Shown: piece after piece, positions 49,302 to 57,554 of the stretch
Layout: each line of letters opens with the position of its first letter
Position numbering within the stretch: the first letter of the stretch is position 1
Assembly: GCA_025455885.1 (NCBI GenBank)
Contig: JALOLR010000002.1
Location: forward strand, 1-64,000
Length of the DNA stretch: 64,000 nucleotides
Source of the DNA: Acidimicrobiales bacterium
GTDB lineage: Bacteria > Actinomycetota > Acidimicrobiia > Acidimicrobiales > Acidimicrobilacustridaceae
Direction of reading: 5' to 3'
Position numbers and translations under genes: made by a program
The notes under the pieces: model-generated
Told to the model about the DNA's origin: nothing
Database searches by the model: none
What the model saw: the letters and a program-made list of their open reading frames with translations, nothing else

Positions 49302-50225
49302 GTGCGCATCCTGCTCATCGTCAACGCCTCCGCCTCGTCGGTCACCGCCCGGGGCCGGGTGGTCATCGCCAAGGCCCTGGCGGCCGACCACCGCGTCACC
49401 GTGGCCGAGACCTCCCGTCGCGGGCACGCCACGCGCCTGGCGAGGGGCGCGGCGGCCGACGGCGCCGACCTGGTCGTGGTGCTCGGTGGGGACGGGACCC
49501 TGAACGAGGCCGCCAACGGCCTCGCCGGCACGGACACCGCGCTGGCGGCGCTCCCCGGCGGTTCGACCAACGTCTTCGCGCGGACGCTCGGCCTGCCCGA
49601 CGACCCGATCGAGGCGACCGGCGTGCTGCTCGACGCATTGGCGCGGGGGGCCATCCGCCGTGTCGGTCTCGGTGTGGCCAACGGCCGCTACTTCCTCTTC
49701 CACGTGGGCATCGGCTTCGACGCCGCCGTGGTCGCCCAGGTGGAGCGGCGCGGCTCGCTGAAGCGCTGGGCGAGCCACGCGCTCTTCGCGTGGGCCGGAG
49801 TGGACACCTGGTTGCGCCACTACGAGCGCGACCGACCCCGCTTCGCGGTCCGCATCGAAGGACGCACCACCGTCGACGACGGGGTGTTCGCCATCTGCGA
49901 GAACACCGATCCGTACACGTTCGTCGGCACCCGGCCCTTCACCGTCGCCCCCGGTGCCGACCTCGACAACGCCCTCTTCGTGGTCACGTTGCGCACGCTC
50001 GACGCGATCCCGTTGCTCGGTGTCCTGGCCTCCGCCCTCGGCTCGGGACGGCGGATGCGTCGGAGCCGTCACGTGGCCGTCGGCGACGACGTCACGTCGA
50101 TCGAGGTCGACGGGTACGGGCCGTTCCCCTACCAGGTCGACGGCGACTACCTGGGCGAGGTCGAGCAGCTCACGTTGCGCCACGAACCGGACGCGCTCGC
50201 CCTGGTCGTGCCCACCATGGCCTGA
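49302..50225 (+). CDS. Diacylglycerol/sphingosine kinase family lipid kinase
   Basis: 307 residues. DAGK catalytic motif VVVLGGDGTLNEAANGL and LPGGSTNVFARTLGLP, plus the C-terminal beta-sandwich half with FLFHVGIGFDAAVVAQVERRG and YQVDGDYLGEVEQLTL. GTG start. Likely phosphorylates a lipid alcohol such as diacylglycerol or an undecaprenol-type lipid. Its stop codon lies within the first unit of the 18-bp repeat array. Confidence 0.92.
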   Translation: MRILLIVNASASSVTARGRVVIAKALAADHRVTVAETSRRGHATRLARGAAADGADLVVVLGGDGTLNEAANGLAGTDTALAALPGGSTNVFARTLGLPDDPIEATGVLLDALARGAIRRVGLGVANGRYFLFHVGIGFDAAVVAQVERRGSLKRWASHALFAWAGVDTWLRHYERDRPRFAVRIEGRTTVDDGVFAICENTDPYTFVGTRPFTVAPGADLDNALFVVTLRTLDAIPLLGVLASALGSGRRMRRSRHVAVGDDVTSIEVDGYGPFPYQVDGDYLGEVEQLTLRHEPDALALVVPTMA

Positions 50226-50346
50226 CCGGGCGTCGCGGCCTGACCGGGCGTCGCGGCCTGACCGGGCGTCGCGGCCTGACCGGGCGTCGCGGCCTGACCG
50301 GGCGTCGCGGACAGACCGGGCGTCGTGAACTGGTCGGGCGTCGCCC
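50221..50346. repeat. 18-bp minisatellite, 5 perfect plus 2 degenerate copies
   Basis: Unit CCTGACCGGGCGTCGCGG repeats exactly five times from 50221 to 50310, then twice in diverged form to 50346. It fills the whole gap between convergent lipid kinase and GDPD genes, and the first unit supplies the kinase stop (TGA). Perfect identity suggests recent expansion. Confidence 0.95.
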
Positions 50347-50352
50347 GTCGGC

Positions 50353-51045
50353 TCACCGGAACCCGTCGACCACGGCCCGGGCGACGTCGGGCACGTTGGT
50401 GATGATCCCGTCGACGCCCATCGTCACGAGGTCCGCCATGCGGAGGGGGTCGTCGACCGTCCAGGCGTGCACCTCGATGCCGGCGGCGTGGGCCCGGACC
50501 ACGAGGTCGGGGGTCACGAAGGGATCCCACGGGTTCACGCCTCGGTGCCCTCGGGCGACGGCCGCGGCGATCGGGTCGGGTTCCCGGTCGAGGTCGAAGG
50601 CCAACAAAGCGGTCGCCAACCCGGGCGCCTCGGCGCGGACACGGTCCACGACCGACCAGTCGAAACACGACACGACGAGCCCCGTGACGGGGCCGGGGTC
50701 GTGGAGCACGGCGATCGTGTCGGCCACGAGGCTCGCCCCGGCGGCGGTCGTGGGGGCCGGGTCGTCGGCCTTGATCTCGACGTTCACCCCCATCCCGGCG
50801 CACGCCTCGAGCGACGCCCGCAGCGTCGGCACCCAGTCGGGGAGGCGGTCGGCGACCGTGGCGGCAAGGGCCCGTCCGTCGGGGAGGTGCTCGTCGTGGT
50901 GGACCACCACCACACCGTCGGCGGTGCGGCGGACGTCGAGCTCGACCCAGTCGGCGCCCTGCGCCCGGGCGCCCCGGAAGGCGGCCAGCGTGTTGCCCGG
51001 AGGGTGGGCGGCCGAGGCGCCGCGGTGGGCGGTGACGACGGTCAT
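50353..51045 (-). CDS. Glycerophosphodiester phosphodiesterase
   Basis: 230 residues, TIM barrel of the GDPD family. HRGASAAHPPGNTLAAF (catalytic His), WVELDVRRTADGVVVVHHDEHL (metal Glu/Asp and second His) and VNVEIKAD are present; EVHAWTVDDPLRMADLVTMGVDGIITNVPD closes the barrel. No signal peptide, so likely cytoplasmic. Hydrolyses glycerophosphodiesters to glycerol-3-phosphate. Confidence 0.95.
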   Translation of the reverse strand: MTVVTAHRGASAAHPPGNTLAAFRGARAQGADWVELDVRRTADGVVVVHHDEHLPDGRALAATVADRLPDWVPTLRASLEACAGMGVNVEIKADDPAPTTAAGASLVADTIAVLHDPGPVTGLVVSCFDWSVVDRVRAEAPGLATALLAFDLDREPDPIAAAVARGHRGVNPWDPFVTPDLVVRAHAAGIEVHAWTVDDPLRMADLVTMGVDGIITNVPDVARAVVDGFR

Positions 51046-51122
51046 CTCCCGACGCTACGACACCCCTCCGGGCGCCCGCTCGACCACGCCCCGCGGTGAT
51101 CAGGATGTGACGAAGGTGACCC

Positions 51123-51162
51123 TTGTCAAGCACTCCCGGGACCGATAAGTTCCAGAGGTCCC
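51123..51162 (+). promoter_or_regulatory. Candidate whiB1 promoter with overlapping inverted repeat
   Basis: TTGTCA (51123-51128) and TAAGTT (51146-51151) are 17 bases apart, about 110 bp before the whiB1 start. GGGACC (51138-51143) and GGTCCC (51157-51162) form a perfect inverted repeat that brackets the -10, a layout suited to a repressor. Confidence 0.45.
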
Positions 51163-51192
51163 AGCCACACGGATGCGTGCATCGCGGTGGCA

Positions 51193-51208
51193 TGTGAACA
51201 GCTTCACG
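51193..51208 (+). promoter_or_regulatory. CRP-like site upstream of whiB1
   Basis: TGTGA-ACAGCT-TCACG matches the CRP consensus TGTGA-N6-TCACA at 9 of 10 positions, and GTGAA/TTCAC is a perfect inverted repeat. It is 53 bp before the start codon. The M. tuberculosis whiB1 promoter is known to be controlled by its CRP (Rv3676), so a conserved control is plausible. Confidence 0.5.
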
Positions 51209-51260
51209 ATTGCTCGGGCGTTCGGCCCTCGTCGTCGTGGGCCCGATCAGTGGAGGCACC

Positions 51261-51557
51261 GTGGCCCTCACCACGTCCCGCTCGTTGTCCCTGTCCGCCG
51301 CGTCCGACGACTGGCGTGACCTGTCGGCCTGCCGCGACACCGACCCCGACCTGTTCTTCCCGGTCGGGACCACCGGTCCCGCCGTCGAGCAGATCGAGAG
51401 CGCCAAGGCGGTGTGCGACACCTGCGAGGCCAAGGACCCGTGCCTCGACTTCGCCCTGACGACGAACCAGGACTCGGGGATCTGGGGCGGCACCTCCGAG
51501 GAGGAGCGCCGCAAGATCCGACGCCAGTGGCTGAGCGCCCGGCGCCGCGCCTCCTGA
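51261..51557 (+). CDS. whiB1: WhiB-family [4Fe-4S] transcription factor
   Basis: 98 residues. The four cluster ligands are Cys24, 52, 55 and 61 (ACRDTDPDLFFP, VCDTCEAKDPC), followed by the GIWGGTSEEERR turn and basic tail. GTG start with GGAGG 5 bases upstream. Convergent with a PdtaS-type kinase, exactly as Rv3219 (whiB1) with Rv3220c, so WhiB1 orthology is likely. WhiB1 is an NO-responsive, sigma-factor-bound regulator in Mycobacterium. Confidence 0.93.
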   Translation: MALTTSRSLSLSAASDDWRDLSACRDTDPDLFFPVGTTGPAVEQIESAKAVCDTCEAKDPCLDFALTTNQDSGIWGGTSEEERRKIRRQWLSARRRAS

Positions 51558-51600
51558 CCCGAACCCCGACCGGCCGCCGCCGGTCCCCCGCACCACCGAC

Positions 51601-51620
51601 GGCCTCCCTCCGGGGAGGCC
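51601..51620. terminator. Bidirectional terminator between whiB1 and pdtaS
   Basis: GGCCTCCC-TCCG-GGGAGGCC, perfect 8-bp stem with tetraloop, in the 74-bp gap between convergent stops. Confidence 0.65.
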
Positions 51621-51631
51621 GCTTCGCGTCC

Positions 51632-53122
51632 TCAGCCCGCGTCGAGGGGGACGACCACCCGGGCCACCGTGCCGGTGCGCCCCGGCGGCCCCTCCCCGCG
51701 GACCATCTCGATGGTGCCGGCCAGCTCGGTGGTCACCAGGGTCCGCACGATCGACAGCCCGAGCCCCGTCGAGGTCTCCAGGTCGAACCCCTCGCGCAGG
51801 CCCACACCGTCGTCGCTGACCGTCACCGTGAGCCCGCCGTCGTCGCGACGCATGTCGACCACGACGTGGCCCTCTCCCTCCACCCCGTCGGCGTAGGCGT
51901 GCTCGACGACGTTCTGCAACAGCTCGGTCAGGGCCACGGCCATGGGGGTGGCCACCGTGGCCGGGAGCGTCCCTGCGTCGCCACGGATGGAGAACCGGAT
52001 GGGCTCGTCGGGAGCGATCAGGCCCTCCTCGACCATGCGGATCAGGGGCCGCACGATCTCGATGAAGGGCACGTCGTCGCCGGCCTCGTAGGAGAGGGTC
52101 TCGTGCACCAGGGCGATCGAACGGATCCGGCGCACGGACTCCTCGATGGCGGCCTTCGCCTCGGGTGACGACAGGCGTCGGCCCTGGAGGCGCAGGAGCG
52201 AGGAGATGGTCTGGAGGTTGTTCTTCACCCGGTGGTGGATCTCCCGGATGGTGGCGTCCTTGCTGAGCAGGAGCCGGTCCCGCCGGCGCAGCTCGGAGAT
52301 GTCACGCAGCAACACCAGCGCACCGCTCACCTCGGACGTCTCGACGAGGGGTATGAAGCGCATGAGGACCGTGATCTCGGGGCCTCGCTCGATCTCCTCG
52401 GTGGCGGGGCGGGCCTGGGCGTAGGCGATGCGCATGGCCGCCTCGGGCAGGCCCAGCTCGCCGAAGCGCATCCCCTCGGTGTTGGCGTGCACCCCGACCC
52501 GGTGCAGGGCCGAGACGCCGTTCGGCGAGGAGTAGGCGACGCGCATCGTGGCGTCGAGCAGGATGACGCCGTCGCCGACCCGGGGAGCCTCCTCGGTCGG
52601 GCCCAGCTCGCCGGCGAACGGGAAGGCCCCGGCGGCGATCATCCGGGCGAAGCGGTGGAAGACCTCGACGTAGGTGCGCTCGAGCTCGCCGGGTTGGCGC
52701 CCGACGGTGGGCGTGGACACCTTGGTGAGCACGCCGACGGTCCGGCCGGCGAAGGCGACGGGGATGCACAGCTCGCGGACGGGCTCGTGGCGGATCTCGG
52801 CACGCGACTCGCCCTCCATGATCGTCCCGGAAGCGAGGCTGCGTGACACGAACGGTCGGTCGACGGCGGGGACGACCCGGCCCACCCAGTCCTGCAGGAA
52901 GAGGGTCTGGCTGGTGGTCGGGCGGATCTGGCCCACCACCAGCAGCGGGGGTTCGGAGCCCGGGCCCGCGTCCGGATCGCGGTCGCCGGCCACGAACAGC
53001 ATCAGGTCGGCGAAGCACAGGTCGGCGAGGAGGCCCCACGACGCCACCAGGCGTTGGAGGTGGTCGACCTCCCGGGGGCCGAGGCGGGTGTGCGACCGGG
53101 CGAGCTCGGCGAGGCTGGCCAT
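51632..53122 (-). CDS. pdtaS: Soluble sensor histidine kinase, PdtaS type
   Basis: 496 residues, no membrane helix: GAF-like domain (about 1-150), PAS domain (about 180-275), HisKA_2 dimerisation helix with His296/His297 in REIHHRVKNNLQTISSLLRLQ, and HATPase (ELLQNVVEHAY, VSDDGVGL, STGLGLSIVRTL). In Mycobacterium PdtaS phosphorylates the RNA-binding anti-terminator PdtaR; no pdtaR is in this window. Gene order with whiB1 supports orthology. Confidence 0.93.
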   Translation of the reverse strand: MASLAELARSHTRLGPREVDHLQRLVASWGLLADLCFADLMLFVAGDRDPDAGPGSEPPLLVVGQIRPTTSQTLFLQDWVGRVVPAVDRPFVSRSLASGTIMEGESRAEIRHEPVRELCIPVAFAGRTVGVLTKVSTPTVGRQPGELERTYVEVFHRFARMIAAGAFPFAGELGPTEEAPRVGDGVILLDATMRVAYSSPNGVSALHRVGVHANTEGMRFGELGLPEAAMRIAYAQARPATEEIERGPEITVLMRFIPLVETSEVSGALVLLRDISELRRRDRLLLSKDATIREIHHRVKNNLQTISSLLRLQGRRLSSPEAKAAIEESVRRIRSIALVHETLSYEAGDDVPFIEIVRPLIRMVEEGLIAPDEPIRFSIRGDAGTLPATVATPMAVALTELLQNVVEHAYADGVEGEGHVVVDMRRDDGGLTVTVSDDGVGLREGFDLETSTGLGLSIVRTLVTTELAGTIEMVRGEGPPGRTGTVARVVVPLDAG

Positions 53123-53138
53123 CGTGGACCCGTCCCGG

Positions 53139-54308
53139 CTACCAGACGCGCTGGCCGAGGGCGAGGAGCCCGGCCAGGTCGGCGACGTCGTGGTCCAGGT
53201 AGGGCGCCATGACCGTCATCTCGGTGTGGCGGCCGAGCTCGGCGGCCTGCTCGGCTTCGCGGGTGGCCACGACGCGGTAGTCGAGGAAGCTCTGGCCGAC
53301 CTCGCGCAGGACACGGCCCACCTGGGCGGGCTCGCCGGGACCGTGCGGACGGCCGGCCCCGAGGACCTCGGCGAGCTTCTCGTGCCCCCCGACGAGGGCG
53401 TTGGCGACCTCGCAGGCGGCGTCGTCGGTGAACCAGGGAGGCAGCACCTTGTTGAGCACCAACGCCCCCAGGTTGAGCTCGCGGCGCTGCAGCTCGGTGA
53501 TGAAGAAGTCGGCCTCGCGCACCGGACCGTCCTCGAGCGTGGACACCACGACGAAGCTCGTCCGGCGGTCCGACAGGGTTCGGCTCACCGCCTCCGCCCG
53601 CTCGACGAACCCGTCGTACATGCTCTGGAAGAGCAGGAAGAACTCGGCGATGTCGGCCAGGAACTGCGACCCGAGGATCCGGTCGGCGACTGAGTAGAAG
53701 GGTCGCGAAGCGGCGTTGAGGAACCGGGAACGCGCCGGGGTGATGAGCCACCTCAGCAATCGGGAGGAGAAGAAGTCGGCCATCCGCTCGGGGGCCTCGA
53801 GGAAGTCGATGGCGTTGCGGGTCGGCGGGGTGTCGACCACGATCAGGTCGTAGCGGCCCGACTGGTGGATCTCGTAGAGCCGCTCCATGGCGATGTAGTC
53901 GTGGCTCTGGACGAACTTCCCGGTGATGTTGCGGTAGAGCGGGTTGGCCAGGATCTGGTCGCGGGTGCGGGCGTCGGGGGCGTGGGCGCGCACCAGGGCG
54001 TCCCACGACTCCTTCGTATCGAGCATCGCCGCCCACAGCTCGCCGTGAGGCTGGACCCCGGCGGCCGTGAAGAGCTCGTCGGGCACCCTCGTCTCGACGT
54101 TGCCGAACTGCTCGAGCCCGAGCGCGCTGGCCAGCCGGCGGGCGGGGTCGACCGTGAGCACGAGCACCTTGCCGCCCAGGTTCGCCGCCGCCATGGCCGC
54201 CAACGACGCCGCCATCGTGGTCTTGCCGACGCCCCCCGACCCGCAGGTGATGACGATCTCGCGCGACGCCAGCAGCGGCTGCAGCCCGGGAGGGACGGCC
54301 GGCGGCAT
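53139..54308 (-). CDS. ArsA/GET3-like ATPase (second of pair)
   Basis: 389 residues. P-loop ITCGSGGVGKTTMAASL near residue 20, switch region LTVDPARRLASALG, and YDLIVVDTPPTRNAIDFLEAPERM. Central region is helical (FFSSRLLRWLI), as in the actinobacterial Rv3680 group. Its ATG shares one base with the stop of the other ArsA-like gene. The pair probably forms a heterodimer; Rv3679/Rv3680 is the best-known counterpart. No Cys-based arsenite site was seen, so arsenic transport is unlikely. Confidence 0.88.
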   Translation of the reverse strand: MPPAVPPGLQPLLASREIVITCGSGGVGKTTMAASLAAMAAANLGGKVLVLTVDPARRLASALGLEQFGNVETRVPDELFTAAGVQPHGELWAAMLDTKESWDALVRAHAPDARTRDQILANPLYRNITGKFVQSHDYIAMERLYEIHQSGRYDLIVVDTPPTRNAIDFLEAPERMADFFSSRLLRWLITPARSRFLNAASRPFYSVADRILGSQFLADIAEFFLLFQSMYDGFVERAEAVSRTLSDRRTSFVVVSTLEDGPVREADFFITELQRRELNLGALVLNKVLPPWFTDDAACEVANALVGGHEKLAEVLGAGRPHGPGEPAQVGRVLREVGQSFLDYRVVATREAEQAAELGRHTEMTVMAPYLDHDVADLAGLLALGQRVW

Positions 54309-55270
54309 CAGTACCCCAGCTCGGCGCCGAGCGCGTCGGCGATGTTGTGGGTGGCCCGCAGACCGTGGGCTCGGGTGAAGAGGTAGGGCACGTAGAGAAG
54401 CGCCAGGTTCGCGGGCAGGGCATCGCGCAGCCGCGTGATGTGCTCGGCACGGGTCCGCCGCAGCGTGACGGCGAGGCGGGCTCCGTCGAACACGGGGTCC
54501 ACCGGTCCGCCGACGGCCGCCGAGAGGGGGTCGGACCACTCGGGCGCCTGGAGGCGGTCGAAGACCTCCTCCTCACCCCGGCCGAACAGCTCGGGGAGGA
54601 CCTTGTTCACGACGACTGCGGCGAGCGGCACCTGGGTCTCGGTCTCGAGCCGGTCGACGAGCTCGAGGGTCTCGGTGACCGGCATCTCCTCGGGCGTGGC
54701 CACCACCACCGCACCGGTGATCACGGGGTCGGACAACAGGTCGAGCATCCATCGGGTCTGGTCGCGCACACGACCCACCTTCACCAGGTCGTTGATCGCC
54801 TCCGGCGCGGCCAACTGGCCCACCACGTGGCCGGTGGCCGATGCGTCGACGACGACGAGGTCGTAGTGGCGCTCCTTGACCTCCCACGCGATCTTGCCGA
54901 CCGTGAGGATCTCCTTGACCCCGGGCGCAGCGGTGGCCACGAAGTCGAGCGACTTGGCCAACGGGCCGATCCGTCCGAGCAACGGCACCCGGAGCTGGAG
55001 GCGCAGGTACTCCTTGAGCGACTCCTCGGTGTCCATCGCCATGGCGAACAGGTTCGGAGCCAGCTGCCGCGGTGCGAAGGCCATCGGACCGGACTCGAAG
55101 ACGTCGCTCAGCGAGCCCTTGGCGTCGATCTCGACGATCAGCGTCCGCTGCCCGCGCTCGGCGGCGAGGAGCCCGAGGGCGGCGGCGACGCTGGTCTTGC
55201 CGACGCCGCCCTTCCCGGTGACGAACAGCAGTCGACGCTCGAGCAGCTCGAGCCGGGGCGGGCGGTCCAC
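54308..55270 (-). CDS. ArsA/GET3-like ATPase (first of pair)
   Basis: 320 residues. P-loop FVTGKGGVGKTSVAAALG at about 17-34, EIDAKGSLSDVF in place of the usual VDPA, and YDLVVVDASATGHVVGQLAAPE. Matches the Rv3679-like partner. It is 9 bp downstream of the DUF3107 gene, so all three are likely one transcript. Role in Mycobacterium is reported for the Rv3679/Rv3680 pair in stress tolerance; the client here is unknown. Confidence 0.88.
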   Translation of the reverse strand: MDRPPRLELLERRLLFVTGKGGVGKTSVAAALGLLAAERGQRTLIVEIDAKGSLSDVFESGPMAFAPRQLAPNLFAMAMDTEESLKEYLRLQLRVPLLGRIGPLAKSLDFVATAAPGVKEILTVGKIAWEVKERHYDLVVVDASATGHVVGQLAAPEAINDLVKVGRVRDQTRWMLDLLSDPVITGAVVVATPEEMPVTETLELVDRLETETQVPLAAVVVNKVLPELFGRGEEEVFDRLQAPEWSDPLSAAVGGPVDPVFDGARLAVTLRRTRAEHITRLRDALPANLALLYVPYLFTRAHGLRATHNIADALGAELGY

Positions 55271-55279
55271 GGCGCCGGC

Positions 55280-55516
55280 TCAGCCGGCGCCGAAGCCGAT
55301 GCGCCGCTCGCTGTCGGGGCTGCCGAGCTCGATGTAGGCGATCTTGGCGCCCGGAACGCCGATCAGCCGTCCGTGGCGGTCGGTGAGCCAGAGCACGGCG
55401 TCGTCGTCGCCCAGGACCTTCTCGATCGAGTCGCGAAGCTCGTCGCGGTCGGCGTCGGACGGGAGCTCGACGTCGATCTCCTTGGGGGTGTGGGTCACAC
55501 CGATGCGGACGTCCAC
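55280..55516 (-). CDS. DUF3107 protein
   Basis: 78 residues: MDVRIGVTHTPKEIDVELPSD, DAVLWLTDRHGRLIGVPGAKIAYIELG. Matches the small DUF3107 family (Mycobacterium Rv3208A, TB9.4), restricted to actinobacteria. No catalytic motif. The ATG is preceded by a GGAG-type site. Encoded 9 bp before the ArsA-like pair. Confidence 0.88.
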   Translation of the reverse strand: MDVRIGVTHTPKEIDVELPSDADRDELRDSIEKVLGDDDAVLWLTDRHGRLIGVPGAKIAYIELGSPDSERRIGFGAG

Positions 55517-55610
55517 GGGGGCACTCCTGCGAGGGTCGTTCGGGCGGGGCGTGCCCGCCGGCCGGTGGGCACGGGGTCAGCCTAGGCGGGGGTCGCCGCC
55601 GCTCCCTCCT

Positions 55611-56753
55611 TCAGGACAGCAGCTTGAGGCCGGGGTTGTAGCGACGGGTGGGGGCCAGCTCGACGTCGATGCGACGGGCGATGGCCCGGACGGCCTCGGC
55701 CGCCTCGCTGGTGGGGTCGGTGGCCATGATCGGCCGACCCGAATCGGAGCCCTCCCGGAGAGCCTGCACCAGGGGCACCTGGCCGAGGAGGGGCACCTCG
55801 AGGCGCTCGGCGAGGTCGGCGCCGCCGCCGGATCCGAAGAGGTCGTACCGCGTGCCGTCGTCGCCCGTGAACCACGACATGTTCTCGATCACGCCGCGCA
55901 CCTGGAGGTTCACCTTCTCGCCCATGAACGCCACCCGCTGGGCCACCCGCTGGGCCGCCGGCTGGGGGGTGGTGACGACGTAGAGCTCGGCCCGGGGCAG
56001 GAACTGGGCGAGGGACAGCGCGATGTCGCCGGTGCCGGGGGGGAGGTCGATCAGGAGGTAGTCGGGATCGTCCCAGAAGACGTCGGTGAGGAACTGCTCG
56101 AGGGCCTTGTGGAGCATCGGGCCCCGCCAGATGACCGGCTGGTCCTCCTCGACGAAGAAGCCCATCGAGATGCAACGCACCCCGTGGACCTCGGGCGGGA
56201 CGAGCATCTCGTCGATGACCACCGGGGCCCGGTCGACGCCCAGCATCCGCGGGATCGAGAAGCCCCAGACGTCGGCATCGACGACGGCCACCTTGCGGCC
56301 CTCCTGGGCGAGGGCGATGCTGAGGTTGGCGGTGAGCGACGACTTGCCGACGCCCCCCTTGCCGGAGGCGACGAGCAGCACCCGGGTGGCGTTGGCGGGA
56401 TCGGCGAACGGGATGGTGCGTCCCTCGGCGTGTCCGTGCGCCGGCTGGCTGCCGGCCGTCGCCGCCGGGTCGCCGTGGAGCTTCTGGCGCAGCTCGGCCC
56501 GTTCGGTGTCGGTCATGACCGTGAAGTCGAGCTCGGTCCGGTCGATGCCGGGGAGGGCCTCGACGGCCGAGCTGACCCGGTTCTGGATCTCGTTGCGGAG
56601 CGGGCAGCCGGCGACGGTGAGGGCGATGCGCACCGCCACCACCCCCCCGTCGATGGCCACCCCGCGCACCATCCCGAGGTCGACGATGCTGCGGTGCAGC
56701 TCGGGGTCCTCGACGGGCCGGAGAGCCTCGATGACGTCGGCTTCGGTGGGCAT
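55611..56753 (-). CDS. apbC: Mrp/ApbC-family Fe-S carrier P-loop ATPase
   Basis: 380 residues. N-terminal MIP18/DUF59 domain (about 1-85, PVEDPELHRSIVDLGMV, VAGCPLRNEI), then a P-loop ATPase with SGKGGVGKSS at 130-139, DADVWGFSIPRMLG and LIDLPPGTGDIALSL. The CXXC that bridges a cluster in E. coli Mrp is absent: after VIENMS comes WFTGDDGTRYDLFG, as far as I know a common state in actinobacterial members. ATG with AGGAG 6 bases upstream. Divergent from a SufR-like regulator. Confidence 0.92.
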   Translation of the reverse strand: MPTEADVIEALRPVEDPELHRSIVDLGMVRGVAIDGGVVAVRIALTVAGCPLRNEIQNRVSSAVEALPGIDRTELDFTVMTDTERAELRQKLHGDPAATAGSQPAHGHAEGRTIPFADPANATRVLLVASGKGGVGKSSLTANLSIALAQEGRKVAVVDADVWGFSIPRMLGVDRAPVVIDEMLVPPEVHGVRCISMGFFVEEDQPVIWRGPMLHKALEQFLTDVFWDDPDYLLIDLPPGTGDIALSLAQFLPRAELYVVTTPQPAAQRVAQRVAFMGEKVNLQVRGVIENMSWFTGDDGTRYDLFGSGGGADLAERLEVPLLGQVPLVQALREGSDSGRPIMATDPTSEAAEAVRAIARRIDVELAPTRRYNPGLKLLS

Positions 56754-56798
56754 GGGGGCTCCTGGCGTGAGGGGGAGGAGCGGCGGGGCGGGCCCAGC

Positions 56799-56832
56799 CG
56801 GTATTTCTCCTACGGCGATAGGTAGAATACCG
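56799..56832. promoter_or_regulatory. Inverted repeat and -10-like box between apbC and the SufR-like gene
   Basis: CGGTATT (56799-56805) and AATACCG (56826-56832) are a perfect 7-bp inverted repeat with 20 bases between. TAGAAT (56823-56828) lies 6 bp before the GTG at 56835, fitting a leaderless message. The area is the only A/T-rich patch in the 81-bp divergent gap. Confidence 0.5.
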
Positions 56833-56834
56833 AG

Positions 56835-57554
56835 GTGGACCAGGCGAGCCTCACCCCGACCGAGTTCTCCTCGGTGGTCACGGCCATCACGTCGGCCTTC
56901 GGCGACCCCACCCGCCGGGAGATCTACCTCGCCGCCCGGTCGAGCGCCGAGGGCGTGACCGCCACCGAGGTGGCCCGCCGCTTCGACCTGCACCCGAACG
57001 TGGCCCGACACCACCTCGACAAGCTGACCGGCGGGGGCTACCTCGAGGTCCACGTGGCCAAGCCCACCGGGGGTGCCGGGCGCCCGTCGAAGCGCTACCA
57101 GGCGACGACCAAGGGCGACCACCTCGACCTGCCCGTCCGCCACGACGACGTGCTCGTCACCCTCCTCGGGCGGGCCCTCGACATGCTCCCCCGGGAGCAG
57201 GCCGAGGCCATGGCCGAGGAGGTCGGCCGCGAGTACGGGCGGCTCATGGCCGCGAGCGTCGGCGACCGGACCGACGCCCAGCGTTCCGTGAGCTCGGCGC
57301 TGCACACCGTTGCCGACGCGCTCACCGCCCATGGCTTCGCGGCCCACGCCGAGAAGCGGAACAACGAGCTGCGCATCGTGAGTGAGCACTGCCCCTTCGG
57401 CGACGCCGTCATGGCCAACCCGGTGATCTGCGCGGTCGACCGGGGCATGATGAAGGGGATGGTGAGCGAGCTCTACGGCGACGGGGCCAGCCTCGCCCTC
57501 GAGGCGTCCCTGCCGATGGGCGACGACGTCTGCATCACCGCCGTCGAGGCCTGA
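56835..57554 (+). CDS. SufR-like ArsR/DeoR-type Fe-S regulator
   Basis: 239 residues. Winged HTH at about 20-90 (AFGDPTRREIYLAARSS, TATEVARRFDLHPNVARHHLDKL, then wing GGAGRPSKRYQ). C-terminal domain has Cys186 and Cys199 (CX12C, HCPFGDAVMANPVICAV) plus Cys233, resembling the cluster-binding half of SufR. It probably senses Fe-S or redox status and may control itself and apbC through the inverted repeat upstream. Direct suf targets are not in the window. GTG start, apparently leaderless. Confidence 0.8.
   Translation: MDQASLTPTEFSSVVTAITSAFGDPTRREIYLAARSSAEGVTATEVARRFDLHPNVARHHLDKLTGGGYLEVHVAKPTGGAGRPSKRYQATTKGDHLDLPVRHDDVLVTLLGRALDMLPREQAEAMAEEVGREYGRLMAASVGDRTDAQRSVSSALHTVADALTAHGFAAHAEKRNNELRIVSEHCPFGDAVMANPVICAVDRGMMKGMVSELYGDGASLALEASLPMGDDVCITAVEA

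Noticed and set aside
51046-51122. Possible T-box or other leader before whiB1
   Set aside because: No T-box sequence or specifier stem; the region is better explained by a promoter and operator-like repeats.
50147-51514. Minus-strand frame containing TPGQAA repeats
   Set aside because: The repeats are only the 18-bp minisatellite translated; the rest is a shadow of GDPD.
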